From positions 496,001 through 560,000 of the forward strand of contig JADLSH010000256.1 in the NCBI GenBank assembly GCA_016169945.1: a stretch of DNA of 64,000 nucleotides. The letters are read 5' to 3'. This document shows, piece by piece, positions 32,817 to 45,463 of the stretch. Positions within the stretch are counted from its first letter, which is position 1; each line of letters begins with the position of its first letter. Made by a program: the position numbers and the translations under genes. A model generated the notes under the pieces. The model did no database searches and had not been told where the DNA came from. It saw only the letters and a list, made by a program, of their open reading frames with translations. The stretch is from Trachythela sp. YZ-2020 (taxonomy: Eukaryota > Cnidaria > Anthozoa > Malacalcyonacea > Clavulariidae).

Positions 32817-34437
32817 TTAAGGTGGCTCTCTACAGTCCTGTAAAACTATGTGTACTTTTCAGTAACTTTCGCTTTCAACCAAATTTGTATTAGATACACT
32901 TATGACAGGGCAAAATGAACATTTCCACGAATGTAAAGATGTGTGTAAAGACAAACAGGAATAGTGTTAGTGTTGCTATGGCAACCATAGTGTCTTATCT
33001 TTTGCGCTTATATTGTCTAATTTCAGATTGAATCGAATATTTTTATTTTTTTCTTTCGGTGAATTTTAATTTTCTGAACTTTTTTTGGAAGATTTATGGT
33101 CCACAAAGGAAAAACATATCAAAATTTGAAGGGTAGTTTACAAATAAATTTTCGAGATATTTTGGAATTTCGAATACAGAGAAACTTATCTGGAGAATTT
33201 TTTGAAATTTGGATATTATAAAACAGCTCTAAATCCCAGTTGAAGTTGCTGACGTCAAAAAAATCGACTCGACATGATCGCATTTTGCGCATGCGTCTGA
33301 ATTATAATGCGTGAACAACACGTGTGTATAGTTTTGTGCTTGGTTCTTTGTTGTGTATTTTTTCCGATTTCTTGGCTTGTGCCAAATATTATTCACTTGT
33401 TTGAGATGAAAATGCATTTATTAATTACCATGGAAATAGAAATACTATTAAACCAACGTCTCTTCAATTTGTTTTGATTGTTAAAATCGATATCGGTGTG
33501 ACAACTTTTAAAAACATTCAAACAACATGTATTTTTCATGTCAACTCGTATTATTAAACTGTCTGTATTCTAGTTTTTAATATATCAAACACTACAGGAA
33601 TAACATAAGTTTCGCACTTTCAATTGCTTTGAAGACTATATATTATATTACTTTGACAGTCCTAGACTGCCTTGAAGAGAATATAATTAAAATATAATTT
33701 CAGATTTTTTAAGTCAATGCAAGTTTTTTCAACACAGTAACAGAAAGCTTAGAAACTGGTTAAAAACATACGTAGCTACTGTTTAAATTTCAAAGATTTA
33801 CGATTATAATGAAAAACATGTGGTTTCTTCGCTATAAAGTCTCCGAAAATAACTTCACGCGGCTCAGCGGTGAAACCACACCCATCAGTGTGTACCACAC
33901 ATATTGAGCAACAGTCTAAGAGTCGGGAATTGTTCACAAAAATGACGTCATTACCGTTACTATGGTAACAATGACGTTTTAATATGGCCGACATTTTAGC
34001 TTTTAACGCACTTTACTCGAAAAAACGCCTGGTTACCCCATTTCTTATTTCATGAAACATTTTCCTGTAGAAAAATGGATATTCTGAACGAGTTTAAGAC
34101 AATTCTATAGAGTCAAATTTAAAAATAATTAATAAACATGATTTTTCGTTATGATTATTTTTGGCTCAATAGAATTTTTTTAAAACTCGTTCAGATAATT
34201 ATAATTATTTTTCTACAGGAAAACATTTCATGATTTAAAAAATGGAGGTAACCAGACGTTTTATAGAGTAAAGTGCGTTAAAAGCCAATATCAACGGAAA
34301 CGACGTCATTTTTGTGAACAATTTTCAGCTCTTAGAATGTTGCTCAATATAAATCATATAATTTTGTTTTGTAGCAAGTAAAAATTATTCAAAAAGTTTA
34401 ATTTCCACATTTCAAAAATTGTGGGGAGCCACCTTAA
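32817..34437. mobile_element. TTAA-flanked MITE, copy 2, with internal foldback
   Basis: TTAA (32817-32820 and 34434-34437) brackets GGTGGCTCTCTACAGT and the opposite end TGTGGGGAGCCACC. The body differs from copies 1 and 3 and contains its own inverted repeat: about 33900-34110 (ATTGAGCAACAGTCTAAGAG ... GAACGAGTTT) versus about 34170-34352. No transposase is present. Confidence 0.65.
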
Positions 34438-37400
34438 AAACCTGTACCTTTGCTATCGATTTTCCTTTCGATCTTTCAAATCGGGGATGGCAGGACTTTC
34501 GATAAAATCGAATGGCTGTTTACACAGAACGATTTCTCGTACACGACTAATCGTGAGCAAAATCGGCCTGACAAATTGCAGCGTGTATAAACGCACCCTT
34601 TAAACACATCTATTTTTAAAGTAAAATAATGTAATAAAATCTTAATGATTATGACATGCAATAGGTCCATATAGATAGTAAAGGTTCGGGAAATGACGCT
34701 GAATTTAGTGCCTAAAATTCGATTATATCCTTATGCTTTGTGGATAATAGTCTTTCATTTGAGCCCAACTTGTCCTGAACTCTGACTTCCCCTTTAACTT
34801 AAATAATTATCGGATTAATTAATTATTATAGGTATAAGATCACGCAATCACTGTATTATATAGTAGGTTATGTAAAGTCGACATTTACCCATAAATAACG
34901 CATTATATATAATGAATATATGAATGTAGACTATTCTTTTGTGTCCCATATATCCTTGACTTCGCATCAGGAGCGAAACTACCACTTTTTCGTTTGGGGG
35001 GAGTGCCTGGTAGAATTTCCCTGCAAACCTATGATGCCTTGCAGCGCTATGACGGATCGCGGAGCATTTTTGGGACTGAGTGGGCTACAGATACATACAT
35101 TTATCTCCAAGAGTGCAGATCTCCGAGAGTGCAGTGACACTAGTATCGAGTGCTGAAGGAGCGATACCTTTAGGAGGGTATTATGGGGGCATGCTCCCAG
35201 AAATGCCATTTCATACACTTTGGGGGAAGATTTAAGAGCAATGTCACAATAATTCTTTCCAGACTATTTGGTCGAACGAAAAGCTGCTGACCACTAAACC
35301 TACCGATCGTACTTACGCAAACGAATCATTATTTACTGCGAAGACTGAAGAAGAGAAAAAAAATGCCTATTGATGTTTAACTATGCCTATTCTACTATAA
35401 ATCACAATATGTATGACAGTTACAGGTAAAAATTCAGCATGTAAAGTATATGTCGCTGTGATCAGGTGCTAAGGTCACTTATTGACAACTCTTACCAATT
35501 ATTATAATTGATATGTTTTGGAACAGTATTATTCGTATTTTGTATTGATCTGTACAAAATCAATACAGAATCACGTAAAACTTAAAATATCACATAGGAA
35601 ATCAATTTTGAGTTCCACTAATCTTGTTCTGTTGGTCTTTCTTTCTTTTAAATCCTTTGGGCAACTGCACCATTACTTCGTTGCTTGTAAGATCTTTGAT
35701 TGCTCTGCGAATCGGTTTTATTTTTGTTTTGCGTGGTGTCACCCTCCGCCATACCATCCTTAAGTCTCGCCCCTGCTTCGCTTTCTAAGGATACGTCGTA
35801 TCCCGAACCACGTACTGCATGAACATTCATCACATATGCCAAAGACTAGTCTAGCTAGCTTTAAAACAGACATGCTTATAAACAACTTTCACTTGAATCA
35901 AACGGTGGCTAGCTACTCTAGTTTGATTGTCAGGCATACTGGTTTCACATCCTAAAATTTTGAAGAGTTGCTGTTTTAAACATGGTATCGTCAATATCCC
36001 AAAGCTCATCAGCTGATACATTTCAAAACTAATAACAACTAGTAACTGATTAAAATTGGGAATATACAAAACAGCAATATATCCACTTACTTTCATCAGT
36101 ATATACATCTTGCATGAGACACTACCGCTGTTGAACTTAAATTGATGCATTAAGTTATTAAGAACAACTGAGGAGTATGACCATTCCTCACATCTGTGCA
36201 GAGGTCTATTTATCGCGGCCAAAGTCTAACTTTGTGATTAAATACTGGTGATTAAATACTGGTGATGAACAATGATTGCTAATTTTGGTAAAAACAGCCT
36301 TCCGCTTTAACGTTCCACGGACAAGGTTGCACTAAAGTCTTTCCGTGACATTCGGTAAAACATGCCTACAACGTTTTTCACACATAACACTTTAACTAAA
36401 TGCAAAATGTATTTGCGAAAACGTGTTGTTAAGGTTGTAGAGTACTCAGGACAGACCTAACCAAATTACAACTTTCCCGCAACGTTGTGATTACGCTGTG
36501 TGCTAGCTGGGATAGAACTGAAGCATGTCGAATATTTTACAAAGTGCGTGGCGAATATTAGTAGGATTTTTACGTTTTGTCGTTCACATTGCACTTGTTC
36601 TTTTCGTATTGTTCACTTCAAATAGTCATAATGAAATAACATGTATTTGCTAATATTGAACTTGGCGGAATGAATTCATCATGGCGCGCTCAAATTGGTA
36701 GACTTGAAATGGTCTATTTGATATCGACAATAATGCTATTTAGTATATTCCGAATTTATGCAAATGTAGCCATCTTGAAAACATTATATGGCAGATGCTT
36801 CCCCAATTTCCTCCTTCCCTTCATTCTTTGCTCCCCCCCCCCCATTCTTTTAAAACGCCGTGTAAGACTACCAAAAATGCTCGAGACCGAACGCTCTCCC
36901 ACCACGCTTCACGAAACTCCGTGTTCGAAAGCTCACAAGCTTCTGCGGAGGAGAGCGATTTTTAACGCCTAATTACTTTGTTTTCCAAACTTTGTTAAAA
37001 ATAACAGCACGCAATCGGAAAGATATATTTAGTGACTGTTGAGTAGTAACTATAAAACTTCCGCTTTTTTTGAATTAAATTGAATTGATGCAATTGAAAC
37101 ATCTATGTTTATTGCTTCTCGACAAAAATTCACTCTTTATCCTTGAACGTCGCTTGCGCCGTAATTACGATCCTTTGTTTCAAATGTAAATATCTCCAGA
37201 CGCGTTTATTCTCTGGCAACAGGACACGCGTCATTCGATAGCTTATGACTTCCTCTTTAAAATGATATTTAGTTTGTCCCACTTCATATTACATATCCAA
37301 ATTAATTTGCATACATGTTCATAAATTATCTAAACATTTTACAATTATTGTTGAAATAAATATTATCGAGCAAGTGTTAATAAACAAATTGTAGCTAATG

Positions 37401-38160
37401 TAAAAAGGAATATTATTGGAAAGTTTCATTGCATTTGAAGAAGGAGAACTATTTTTTCTTATTTTTTGAAAGTCGCATACAAAATGCCGAGATCTTTGAA
37501 ATTTGATTCCCGCACGCGAAGTAAATTAGGAAATGCCATATATAAGGTCAGTGCTGATTGCTATAAACTAATAAAAATCCGCCATCTAGGCAATGATATC
37601 ACGAGGAATCGATTCCCGCTACTTTCAATACGCTAAGGGTGAAAATTCGCGGAGATTTTAGGTTCCGAAATGGTCCGAGCGTGCGCCGACAAAACCGGCT
37701 TTCGGAACAAATAATACATTTTCACGGGAATTGCCATAAAAGGGCTAGATTATTGTCTTATGATTACAAAAAATGGTATCAAACTAAATGGATTGGAAAT
37801 CCCCGTCGAATGCTGGTATTTACGAGTTTGTAGTGTGTAAACCAAAGGTAGGAAAGCGAAATGAATATGTAATTAGTTTGTATTATTGTTAATTTGTAAA
37901 CAAATACAACTACAGAGGTGTTATAAAGAGGCTAAATCGGCCGCGTAGCGTTGTTAACAAACACAATTTACTTCTCTAAAGAGATCGTAAAACGCTGAAT
38001 CGAACGGTGCTATTATCATCTACATAGCATGTACTGAACCGAAGATATGAAAATTGCAAAATTCTAAGACGACATCGTCCTAAAACATTGGGGGTCAAAG
38101 TGATTGGAGTATTAAGAAAGCTAAAACAGTAAATAATATGATCACGAGTTATCTTCCATG
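34438..38160. other. No gene recognised with confidence
   Basis: AT-rich intergenic DNA. It holds a C11-type homopolymer near 36833-36843, a diverged copy at about 36970-37060 of the repeat found at 40135-40555, and one orphan exon-like frame on the minus strand (36102-36210). The other open frames lack domains. Confidence 0.4.
36102..36210 (-). other. Orphan exon-like open segment
   Basis: The minus-strand text CEEWSYSSVVLNNLMHQF, continuing NSGSVSCKMY, ends at ATGAAA/GTAAGT, a consensus donor. An AG (CTGCACAG) precedes the first Cys codon but lacks a strong pyrimidine tract. No family is recognised and no partner exon is seen. It may be chance. Confidence 0.2.
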
Positions 38161-38164
38161 TAAA

Positions 38165-38355
38165 TTCATTCTTACTTCTTTGAAACCATGAACATTACAT
38201 CCGAGGCTTTAACCACAAATACTTTGTCGCTAGACCCTTGACAGAATCTTTGAAAAAATATTTCTCTTATAAAGGTGCAATTTTGCGGAATAGCATACCC
38301 AATGAAATTACTAGGGCACAGTCGCTTGCTGAGTTTAAGTTTTCATTTCCTGGGG
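38165..38355 (+). pseudogene. LINE reverse transcriptase 3' scrap
   Basis: Plus-strand text KKYFSYKGAILRNSIPNEIT, then AQSLAEFK, matches the SYRGAxLWNSLPxEI C-terminal tail of the CR1-like reverse transcriptases in this window. It is short, isolated and truncated at both ends. Confidence 0.6.
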
Positions 38356-39104
38356 CCGGTTGTTCAAAAGCAGGTTAGCTTAATCCCGTGTCAACGTAAA
38401 ATTCAAAGCAAACTTCCCAACCCTTTTTTAAAAACTTGGAAATATTTTTCAGAGGTTTTGCCAATTGATCAAATGAAGTTTTATTTCCTGAAGTTTTGAA
38501 ATCACCAGACGTGCAAAAACACATAAACCAAAACAGTGGATTAAATTTTAACCCTGGGTTAACGCTAACCATGGTTTGAACAGCCGGCACATGGTCAACA
38601 ATTTTTCATGTGTGTTTTAAGTGGTTTTATATATTTCTGTAAACTGAACAGACTTTTCACAATTTCTCGCAACAACTTGATGAATTAAAAATAATGTTTT
38701 AATTCAATGTGACTTGTAAGCGATTAAATATTCCCTCAGCAACATAGCCCTGGGGCCAGTTTACTTTAGCTAACTATGCCGCATATTCGACTGACTGTTA
38801 GGATGAATTCAATGTAATATTTTCAATTGTTTGCCTTGATAACGGCTCATTTTTGTAATGACCGAGTTTATGTTGGTGCTACTAGAGAAAATTAATCATG
38901 TGTAACTTGTAAGGATTCAAATGTGCAAGGATGTTACCAAATTCCACATTCTCAGGTTGCATTTTAAATTGAACTGATTCATTGGTTAGTTCTCTAAATA
39001 TTCGTATTGTACATCACATCATGATAAAAATTAATAAAAGCCTTTTGTTCTTCCTTTCATTCCCTCAATGTCTGTCATTTTGATACATTCATTTAAAATC
39101 ATTG

Positions 39105-39640
39105 CTGACCAGGTATATCATAAGATCTACCAAGTATGTGCGCTGCACCATTTTCATGTAGCTGCCACTTATCTACCAGAAAGTTGCTACAATTTTGCCA
39201 AACTAAACTGCAGTAATCAGTATGAGGGAGAATGATGGAGTCATAAACATTAATTAAAATATAATTGTAAACATATGGCTTTATTTTACGTAGCTATCCT
39301 TCGCCTTTAGACGCTCTTACACACAACAATAATATTAGTAAAAAAATCCCCTGCCCAAACGAAATCACTGCTGACCAGGTATATCATAAGATCTACCAGT
39401 AAGTATGTGCGTTGCACTATTTTCATGTAGCTGCCACTTATCTGCCAGAAAGTTACAATTTTGCCAAACTAAACTGCAGTAATCAGTATATGAGGGAGAA
39501 TGATGGAGTCATAAACATTAATTAAAATATAATTGTAAACATATGTAAACATATGGCTTTATTCTACGTAGCTATCCTTCGCCTTTAGACGCTCTTACAC
39601 ACAACAATACTATTAGTAAAAAAATCCCCTGCCCAAACGA
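39105..39640 (-). repeat. Tandem duplication of a LINE fragment
   Basis: Two copies (39105-39355 and about 39365-39640) share long identical runs such as AATGATGGAGTCATAAACAT. On the minus strand both encode VYDSIILPHTDYCSLVWQN and ENGAAHILG, a CR1-like reverse transcriptase C-terminal motif. The copies differ by small indels (for example ATGTAAACAT duplicated in the second). Confidence 0.7.
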
Positions 39641-40134
39641 AAATTGAAGGAATTTTTACACCATAATTCCGCTGCAACCCCGATAAAGGATACAATAATT
39701 GGCAGTGTTAGCAATAAAAGACTTACCTGGCGTTTTCAAAATGTTGCGTCAATGCTGCATGAAATCGGTAACGGTCACCGTCTTGAAGCAATACTCGATG
39801 ATCGCTTGCCTTTCGCTATCAAACGTTTTATAATCATGTCTAAATGTGGCATGTGTTAAATATGTCAATTGTAAGGCATTACAAAGCCGTTTTCATGACA
39901 TCATTAAGGGCCCTTAATTACAGCACTTTTGGCCATGCCCACGCAACACTTAAGCGCATTTTGTGACACAGCAGACTTTGTCTATACTATAGGAATTATA
40001 CTGCAATTTCGCTATTTTAGATTATTCAGTATAATTTGTTGATTTCCAAAAAAAGTTGCTTGGTACGAAAAATGTCCAATTTCTCTAATGAACGAGTTTA
40101 TGTTCAATCTTGTGTTACGAATTTTAGGGTTTCA
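39641..40134. other. No gene recognised
   Basis: No supported coding or repeat structure apart from AT-rich unique-looking sequence. Confidence 0.4.
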
Positions 40135-40555
40135 ATGTTCCTATGACGTCAAAGGAAGTTCTTTCTTTGTTACGCTTTTAACTCCAAATTACTCTTTGTT
40201 AAATAACAGCAGGCAACATAAAAGATATCTTGCAGCAAATCGTTTCTAATTTGGCATGTGAAGGGTCATTTGTAGAGTCGCGAAGCTATTTTAAACTTCT
40301 GGTGATTGAATTGCTAAAACTTCCGCTCAGCAATTATGTTGGTACGAACAGCATGATTTCTATTTTTAGTAGAATTTGGCTAGATTTTAAGAGCTCTTTT
40401 ATTGCGTCTAGAACCTCGCGTTTCCCGTTTTCTGTGAATCTTTTCCTTTGAAACTGGTTGATTGATAAGTATAAAGTATGAATTGTCTACTTCCTAAATA
40501 TTACTCTTTTCCAGTACGTTTTTACATTCCTGTAAATTATGTTTTTGTAAGTGAC
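40135..40555. repeat. Dispersed repeat, copy A
   Basis: It shares with 42805-43300 a series of blocks in the same order and orientation: TGACGTCAAAGGAAGTT, AAAAGATAT..TGCAGCAAA, GTACGTTTTTA. The copies are clearly diverged with indels. A shorter third copy lies near 36970-37060. Confidence 0.55.
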
Positions 40556-40834
40556 CGAACAAGACAGAGGTGGCGTTCCTAGATGTATTTTGGAGGTTCA
40601 AATGGTTAGAAAATAAGATATGATCTTAATGATAAAGTCCTTAAGTTTTCTGTGATGAAATCAGTAAACCAAAAGTTATCGTAACCTTTTTGAAAAAGTA
40701 CAAGTTACATTGGATAAAATTGAATCTCTGCTAGTGCACTTTCTTATATTGTGAGGTTATTCATTGACCTTTTTATATTTGTTCACTTTTTGTTGTGATG
40801 TACTATTTAGTGTTTAATTCTTTGTATATATGAT

Positions 40835-40945
40835 ATTTTTTATGTATTTTGTACCTATGGGGAACCCGTTATTGGAGCTTCGGCTCTGTGGGTACGCCCT
40901 ACCTGTATTGGGTGAAATAAATAAATAAATAAATAAAATAAATCT
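40835..40945 (+). mobile_element. LINE 3' end with (AAAT)n tail
   Basis: GGAGCTTCGGCTCTGTGGGT, then ACGCCCTACCTGTATTGGGTG, then AAATAAATAAATAAATAAAA has the form of a CR1-type 3' terminus: a short GC-bearing hairpin followed by a tetranucleotide tail. Upstream coding sequence is no longer recognisable. Confidence 0.5.
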
Positions 40946-41149
40946 CTTGGTAATGAAGACAACATCATTGGTGACTTAAATAATAACGTGAGCGCCACCA
41001 TATTTGTTAATAGTACAAAACACGACCTCATTGAGTCATAGGAGTCATATCAATATAATTAACTAATCGAAGAACGTTTATAGTTAAAAGTGTCTCAACT
41101 ACATTTATCAACCTCTTTCTCTAAAAAGAGCAAAACAACTTTTGGGTTA

Positions 41150-42640
41150 CAGGCATTAGACTTAGCGATCATAATCTAATTTAAACTATCAGGAAACACC
41201 CAATGTTCAGTCAAAGCCCATAACAGTTCAATTTCGCTATGAAAACGATTCGATCATTTCAAGAATGAAAGAAAATATAGTTAACTATAAGATGACATAT
41301 AATAACACACAATACAATGACTCTTTATTACAAAACAATGTTCTAAACTAAAGAAAGTTGGAAAGGTATCAATAGTCTTTTTCTTCTTCTAGTATACCTA
41401 AAATCGCGGTAAACGACAACGAAATTACTGATCCTGTGGCTGTGAGAAGTGCTTTTAACAAACACTTTACTGATTTAGACCCAATTTAGCAAACCAAATT
41501 CCTCAAATTTCGAGCTCAACTTCCGATCTTCATCAGAGCAATCAAGTTTTTGAATTGCATGAAGTATCTTCGGTATAACTTTCTAGATTAATTGATAAAC
41601 TATCGACATGTAAGGCAAATGGTCTTTCTAAAATTCCATGCAGTTCGACTATTAAAACTCAAAGATGCCACTACTTTTGATTCAATAGCCATACATATAA
41701 TTTGATGATTCCTAAACGAATTATCCCTGTGGACTGGAAAAGTGCAAGGAAATCGCAATTTACAAACAGGATTTCACACTTGATCTTAACAACTATTGTC
41801 ATATTATAGTCTTTTCTGCAATTGCCGATGTTTTTGAGAAAATTACCTCTGACGAGATAACCAATAACAATAAACTTCTTACTGCATCATAGGCAGTCAG
41901 GATTTCTGCCTCTATATACATTCATCCTTAACAGCGCTACTTGACGCCACAGTTCAATGTTATACAAATATGAAAGACGGTCTAGTGAATGCTGTGTTGT
42001 TTATTGACTTTAAGAAGGTTTTTGTTACCATCGAACATAATATTCTACAGAAGTCAAATTAATTCGTTATGGTTTTAGCCAGAAAATTGTAGATCTCTTT
42101 CGAAACTATATCTCAGAGCGCATTGAAATTAAAGTTATCAACAATATATCGTCAGATAGTTGTAAGGTATCTTGTCTATGTACCTCAAGGATCTATTCTA
42201 GCTTCACTACTGTTCTCATTATAAACGGTAAATGACCTACCTAACTGGAATTAGTATCAGATGGGTGTTATTCATAATTTATATAATAATTTATTAATTT
42301 ATACCGCGCAAATTCAACATCAGTTTTTTTATTCGCTCGTGACACCAATTTGATATAATTTTATGCTGATGATTATCATGATAGGATTTCTGTTTTAAAC
42401 AACGACCCAATCACTCTAAAACAGAATTGGCTCAACAAGAATGAACTAAGCTTTACTTCAAATAAAATTTGGCAAAACATGCCTATTACTTTCGACAAAA
42501 AGTAACTAACTTCCCTGCACACCCAGACAGAAGAATAATGACCGGATCAGTTTACGTATATCAGAAATATTAAGATAATTAAATTATTTTAGTAGCACCA
42601 ACATAAACAGTGTTTCAATAGAAAAATTGGGCCTTTCTCA
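41150..42640 (+). pseudogene. Heavily decayed CR1-like LINE
   Basis: Frame-shifted plus-strand pieces are still readable: LSTCKANGLSKIPC (about 41600), SGFLPLYTFI/HSSLTALL (about 41900), GLVNAVLFIDFKK (about 41980) and a VPQGSILASLLFS-like block (about 42185). The order is correct for a reverse transcriptase, but many stops intervene. This is the oldest-looking LINE of the window. Confidence 0.55.
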
Positions 42641-42804
42641 TACAAACAACTTTTCTGGAAATTGTACAGGCAAGCCATCTCAATAATAAGCCGAAAACGC
42701 GGCATGCCTATAGTAATTACGTCTAAGGGCTTTGTTGCTATGGGAATATCTTCAAGATTAGTCCAGTTTTAATGGTATGTAAATAATTAAAAATTTCAAA
42801 TGTA

Positions 42805-43300
42805 CTTATGACGTCAAAGGAAGTTGTCTCCTTGACACGCTTTCTAATCCCAAATTCCTTTATTTTCCAAATATTGTTAAATAATAACGGTACGCAACGT
42901 AAAAGATATATTGCAGCAAAGCGTTTCTGATTTTGCATGTAAAGCGCCATTTTACTTGCAATGTAGATTCGTGGAGCTATTTCAAACTATTAGTCATTGA
43001 GCTAGTTACTAAAACGTCCGCTCAATATTTATGTTGATACGAACCACATGACTTATTATGGCAATATTTATTTCAATTAAATATTATCATCATGAAAACA
43101 TACTATTCTTATTTTGACTGCTTAAGTGCTCCTTATTGGTTCCTGAAATATTTTGTCTTACAACATTCCGATTCCCGTTTACTGTGAATCTCTTCTATTG
43201 GAACTGATTGATTGGTTGGTATAAAATAAGAATAATTTACTTCCTACATATAACTCTTATCCAGTACGTTTTTATCTTCATCTAAATTATTTTTGGAGTA
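42805..43300. repeat. Dispersed repeat, copy B
   Basis: This is the counterpart of 40135-40555, in the same orientation and 2.67 kb downstream. The two copies flank the decayed LINE like direct repeats, but their divergence and the lack of LTR-type ends argue against an LTR element. Confidence 0.5.
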
Positions 43301-45463
43301 AAAATAGCATAAAATCACGACAGAAAAGACTTTTCAAAAGCATTTATACAGGCCCCTGTAGATACATTCCTTGGCGCATGACCCATCAAAGAATGCTTAA
43401 GAACGAATTTAGCCCTGGGCTTATAGTCTAAGGTTTACTGTAAACAAAGAACAAAAATCAAAACAAAAATACCTTCCAATATTGACACACTTGCATGCAG
43501 TGAAGAACATCTCTTGTGGCAAGATAAAACATATCATAAAGTTCGTCCATAGCTAACACTGCCATTTTCAAAAACCATTTAAAACGTTGATGCCTTTTCA
43601 AACGTTGATCCTAAAAGTCTACCATCCAATATAATATAGGACTTATATTGTGGTTTCTTGGAATTTTTGGAAATCTTTGGACCAGGGCTGAAGCTGAGTT
43701 TATTTAATTAATGTGTTGCATTCAAAAATGTTGTGTCAGAAGTATGCTTTGGTTGTGAATAAGAAACAGTGATGGGGAACATCCTGTTGAGACCTCTTAG
43801 GGTTCTGGCTGAAGATCATATTCATGATGTCAGTTGATCACATTCACAACTTGGTTATAAATGGACTGACAAGTGTTGTTGCAAAGTGAGTCTATAGTGT
43901 CTGGGCAAAGAAGCCTGAAGCCACACAAAACCTCTGTGGCAACAAACTAAGTAGGAAATCTAACACACCTCTTTAATGATTAACAATACAATTCATCAGT
44001 ACATGGTAAGCTTAGTTTACTTAGATGGACTGAACTTATAAATCTGTTTGTTTACCATGCACCACATTACCAAAGCTATATGCATAAGAATATCTCGAAA
44101 TCAATGAATCACCATGAAATATTTGAAGATGTACCTTGAAGACTTACCTCAATTTCGTTTTGTTCACAGTGTAGTAGGTTTATTTATCCAACTTCCAAAG
44201 TACTCAATTTGTGTAGCAGTTTCTCCATGTCTTGAGTGGATTTTGAATGGAATGACCTGTTATATGTTTCAGAACAACATTGTTTATCAAAGCAAAGCAA
44301 TAGATGTTCACTCCTTCGAACTTTCAAATCCTGTTTTCCCAACGGGAATTTTTTTCACAAAATACTTTTCGTGTACTTCTTTATCCATGTGATAAGAAAA
44401 TTGGTCCTATCAGAAACGTGTAAAAGGAAAAAACCCGCGAAAACTATGATTCTGTAATACAAATCTATAGTAAACTGGGACCTTTGAGTCGGGTGGTGGC
44501 AATTTATTCCGGCTTCACTTTTCAACAATAGATGCGTTATCCAGTCTATGTCCAGATCAGTGGGCCAGCTCTGTATACCGGTCTGTAAACTGTGTTGCAT
44601 GCGCAGTACCTACTTTATTGCGTCTAGAAATAGATTAAAAAGTCTGACCCAAAGAATGCGTGAAATTAGACCCCCTGAAATAGTTGCCGATGACAAAAGT
44701 ATTTTGCAAATATATATACACAAATTTCGCATCCCCGCAAAAATCACACATGAATTTCTTGCTAGCAACGCTTGTCGGACTAGCCCGACTCATGTGAACA
44801 GTCGCTATAATTGGAATATCGACATTTGGGACGTGGAACAATGAGTGTAATCGGTAATTCTGGCATGATTGGCCAATCATTGGTCAAATGGTCCAGTTCA
44901 GTGGAGCAATTACAAAAATATATTAATGTAAGTAAAAAATAGTTAGACATTCGTAATAATGGTAAATTGGAAAGGAAACATTCGATACCCTGGTTGTTGT
45001 TAAAACGTTTTACTTTGAATGATACCAGAAAACATTGGAACTGCTGGAAATGATGGGGGACAACATGCCTTTTCGTGCATTTCTCGCGCCAGCGGTCGGA
45101 CGTCAGACGTTGTCTGACAACGTCACCGAACCCCACTTTTTCCCAAAATTGAAAAAGTGCCCCTTTCGTCAAGTGAAAGTGCGCTCTTTTTGTCGATAGA
45201 AAATCCCCCTTTCTCATTAAAAGTAAATTCTACGTACACTTATGACTTTTAAACTGATTATGTAAAAATTTGCCTCAGAGCGAAAGAGAATGGACCATAA
45301 TCCCCTTACAATGCTTGTTCCTTACATTTGTACATTTGTATGAATAGTCTTAGGCACAACATTTCAACCTCGACAATTCCATATTCTCTCTGACTTTGTC
45401 TTTAAACAGTGATTTGTATATTTTTTCAATTCTAACGCTTTCTTTTATAATTCAATAACTTAT
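43301..45463. other. No gene recognised
   Basis: AT-rich DNA. Open frames at 44114-44457 and 44780-45217 carry no recognisable domain, splice pattern or codon bias and are not called. Confidence 0.4.

Noticed and set aside
40135..43300. An LTR retrotransposon with copies A and B as LTRs
   Set aside because: The repeats are strongly diverged, lack TG..CA ends, and the interior is a non-LTR relic without gag, protease or integrase.
44780..45217. 145-residue minus-strand ORF
   Set aside because: No recognisable motif, Cys/His and Lys-rich drift and no splice or neighbour support.
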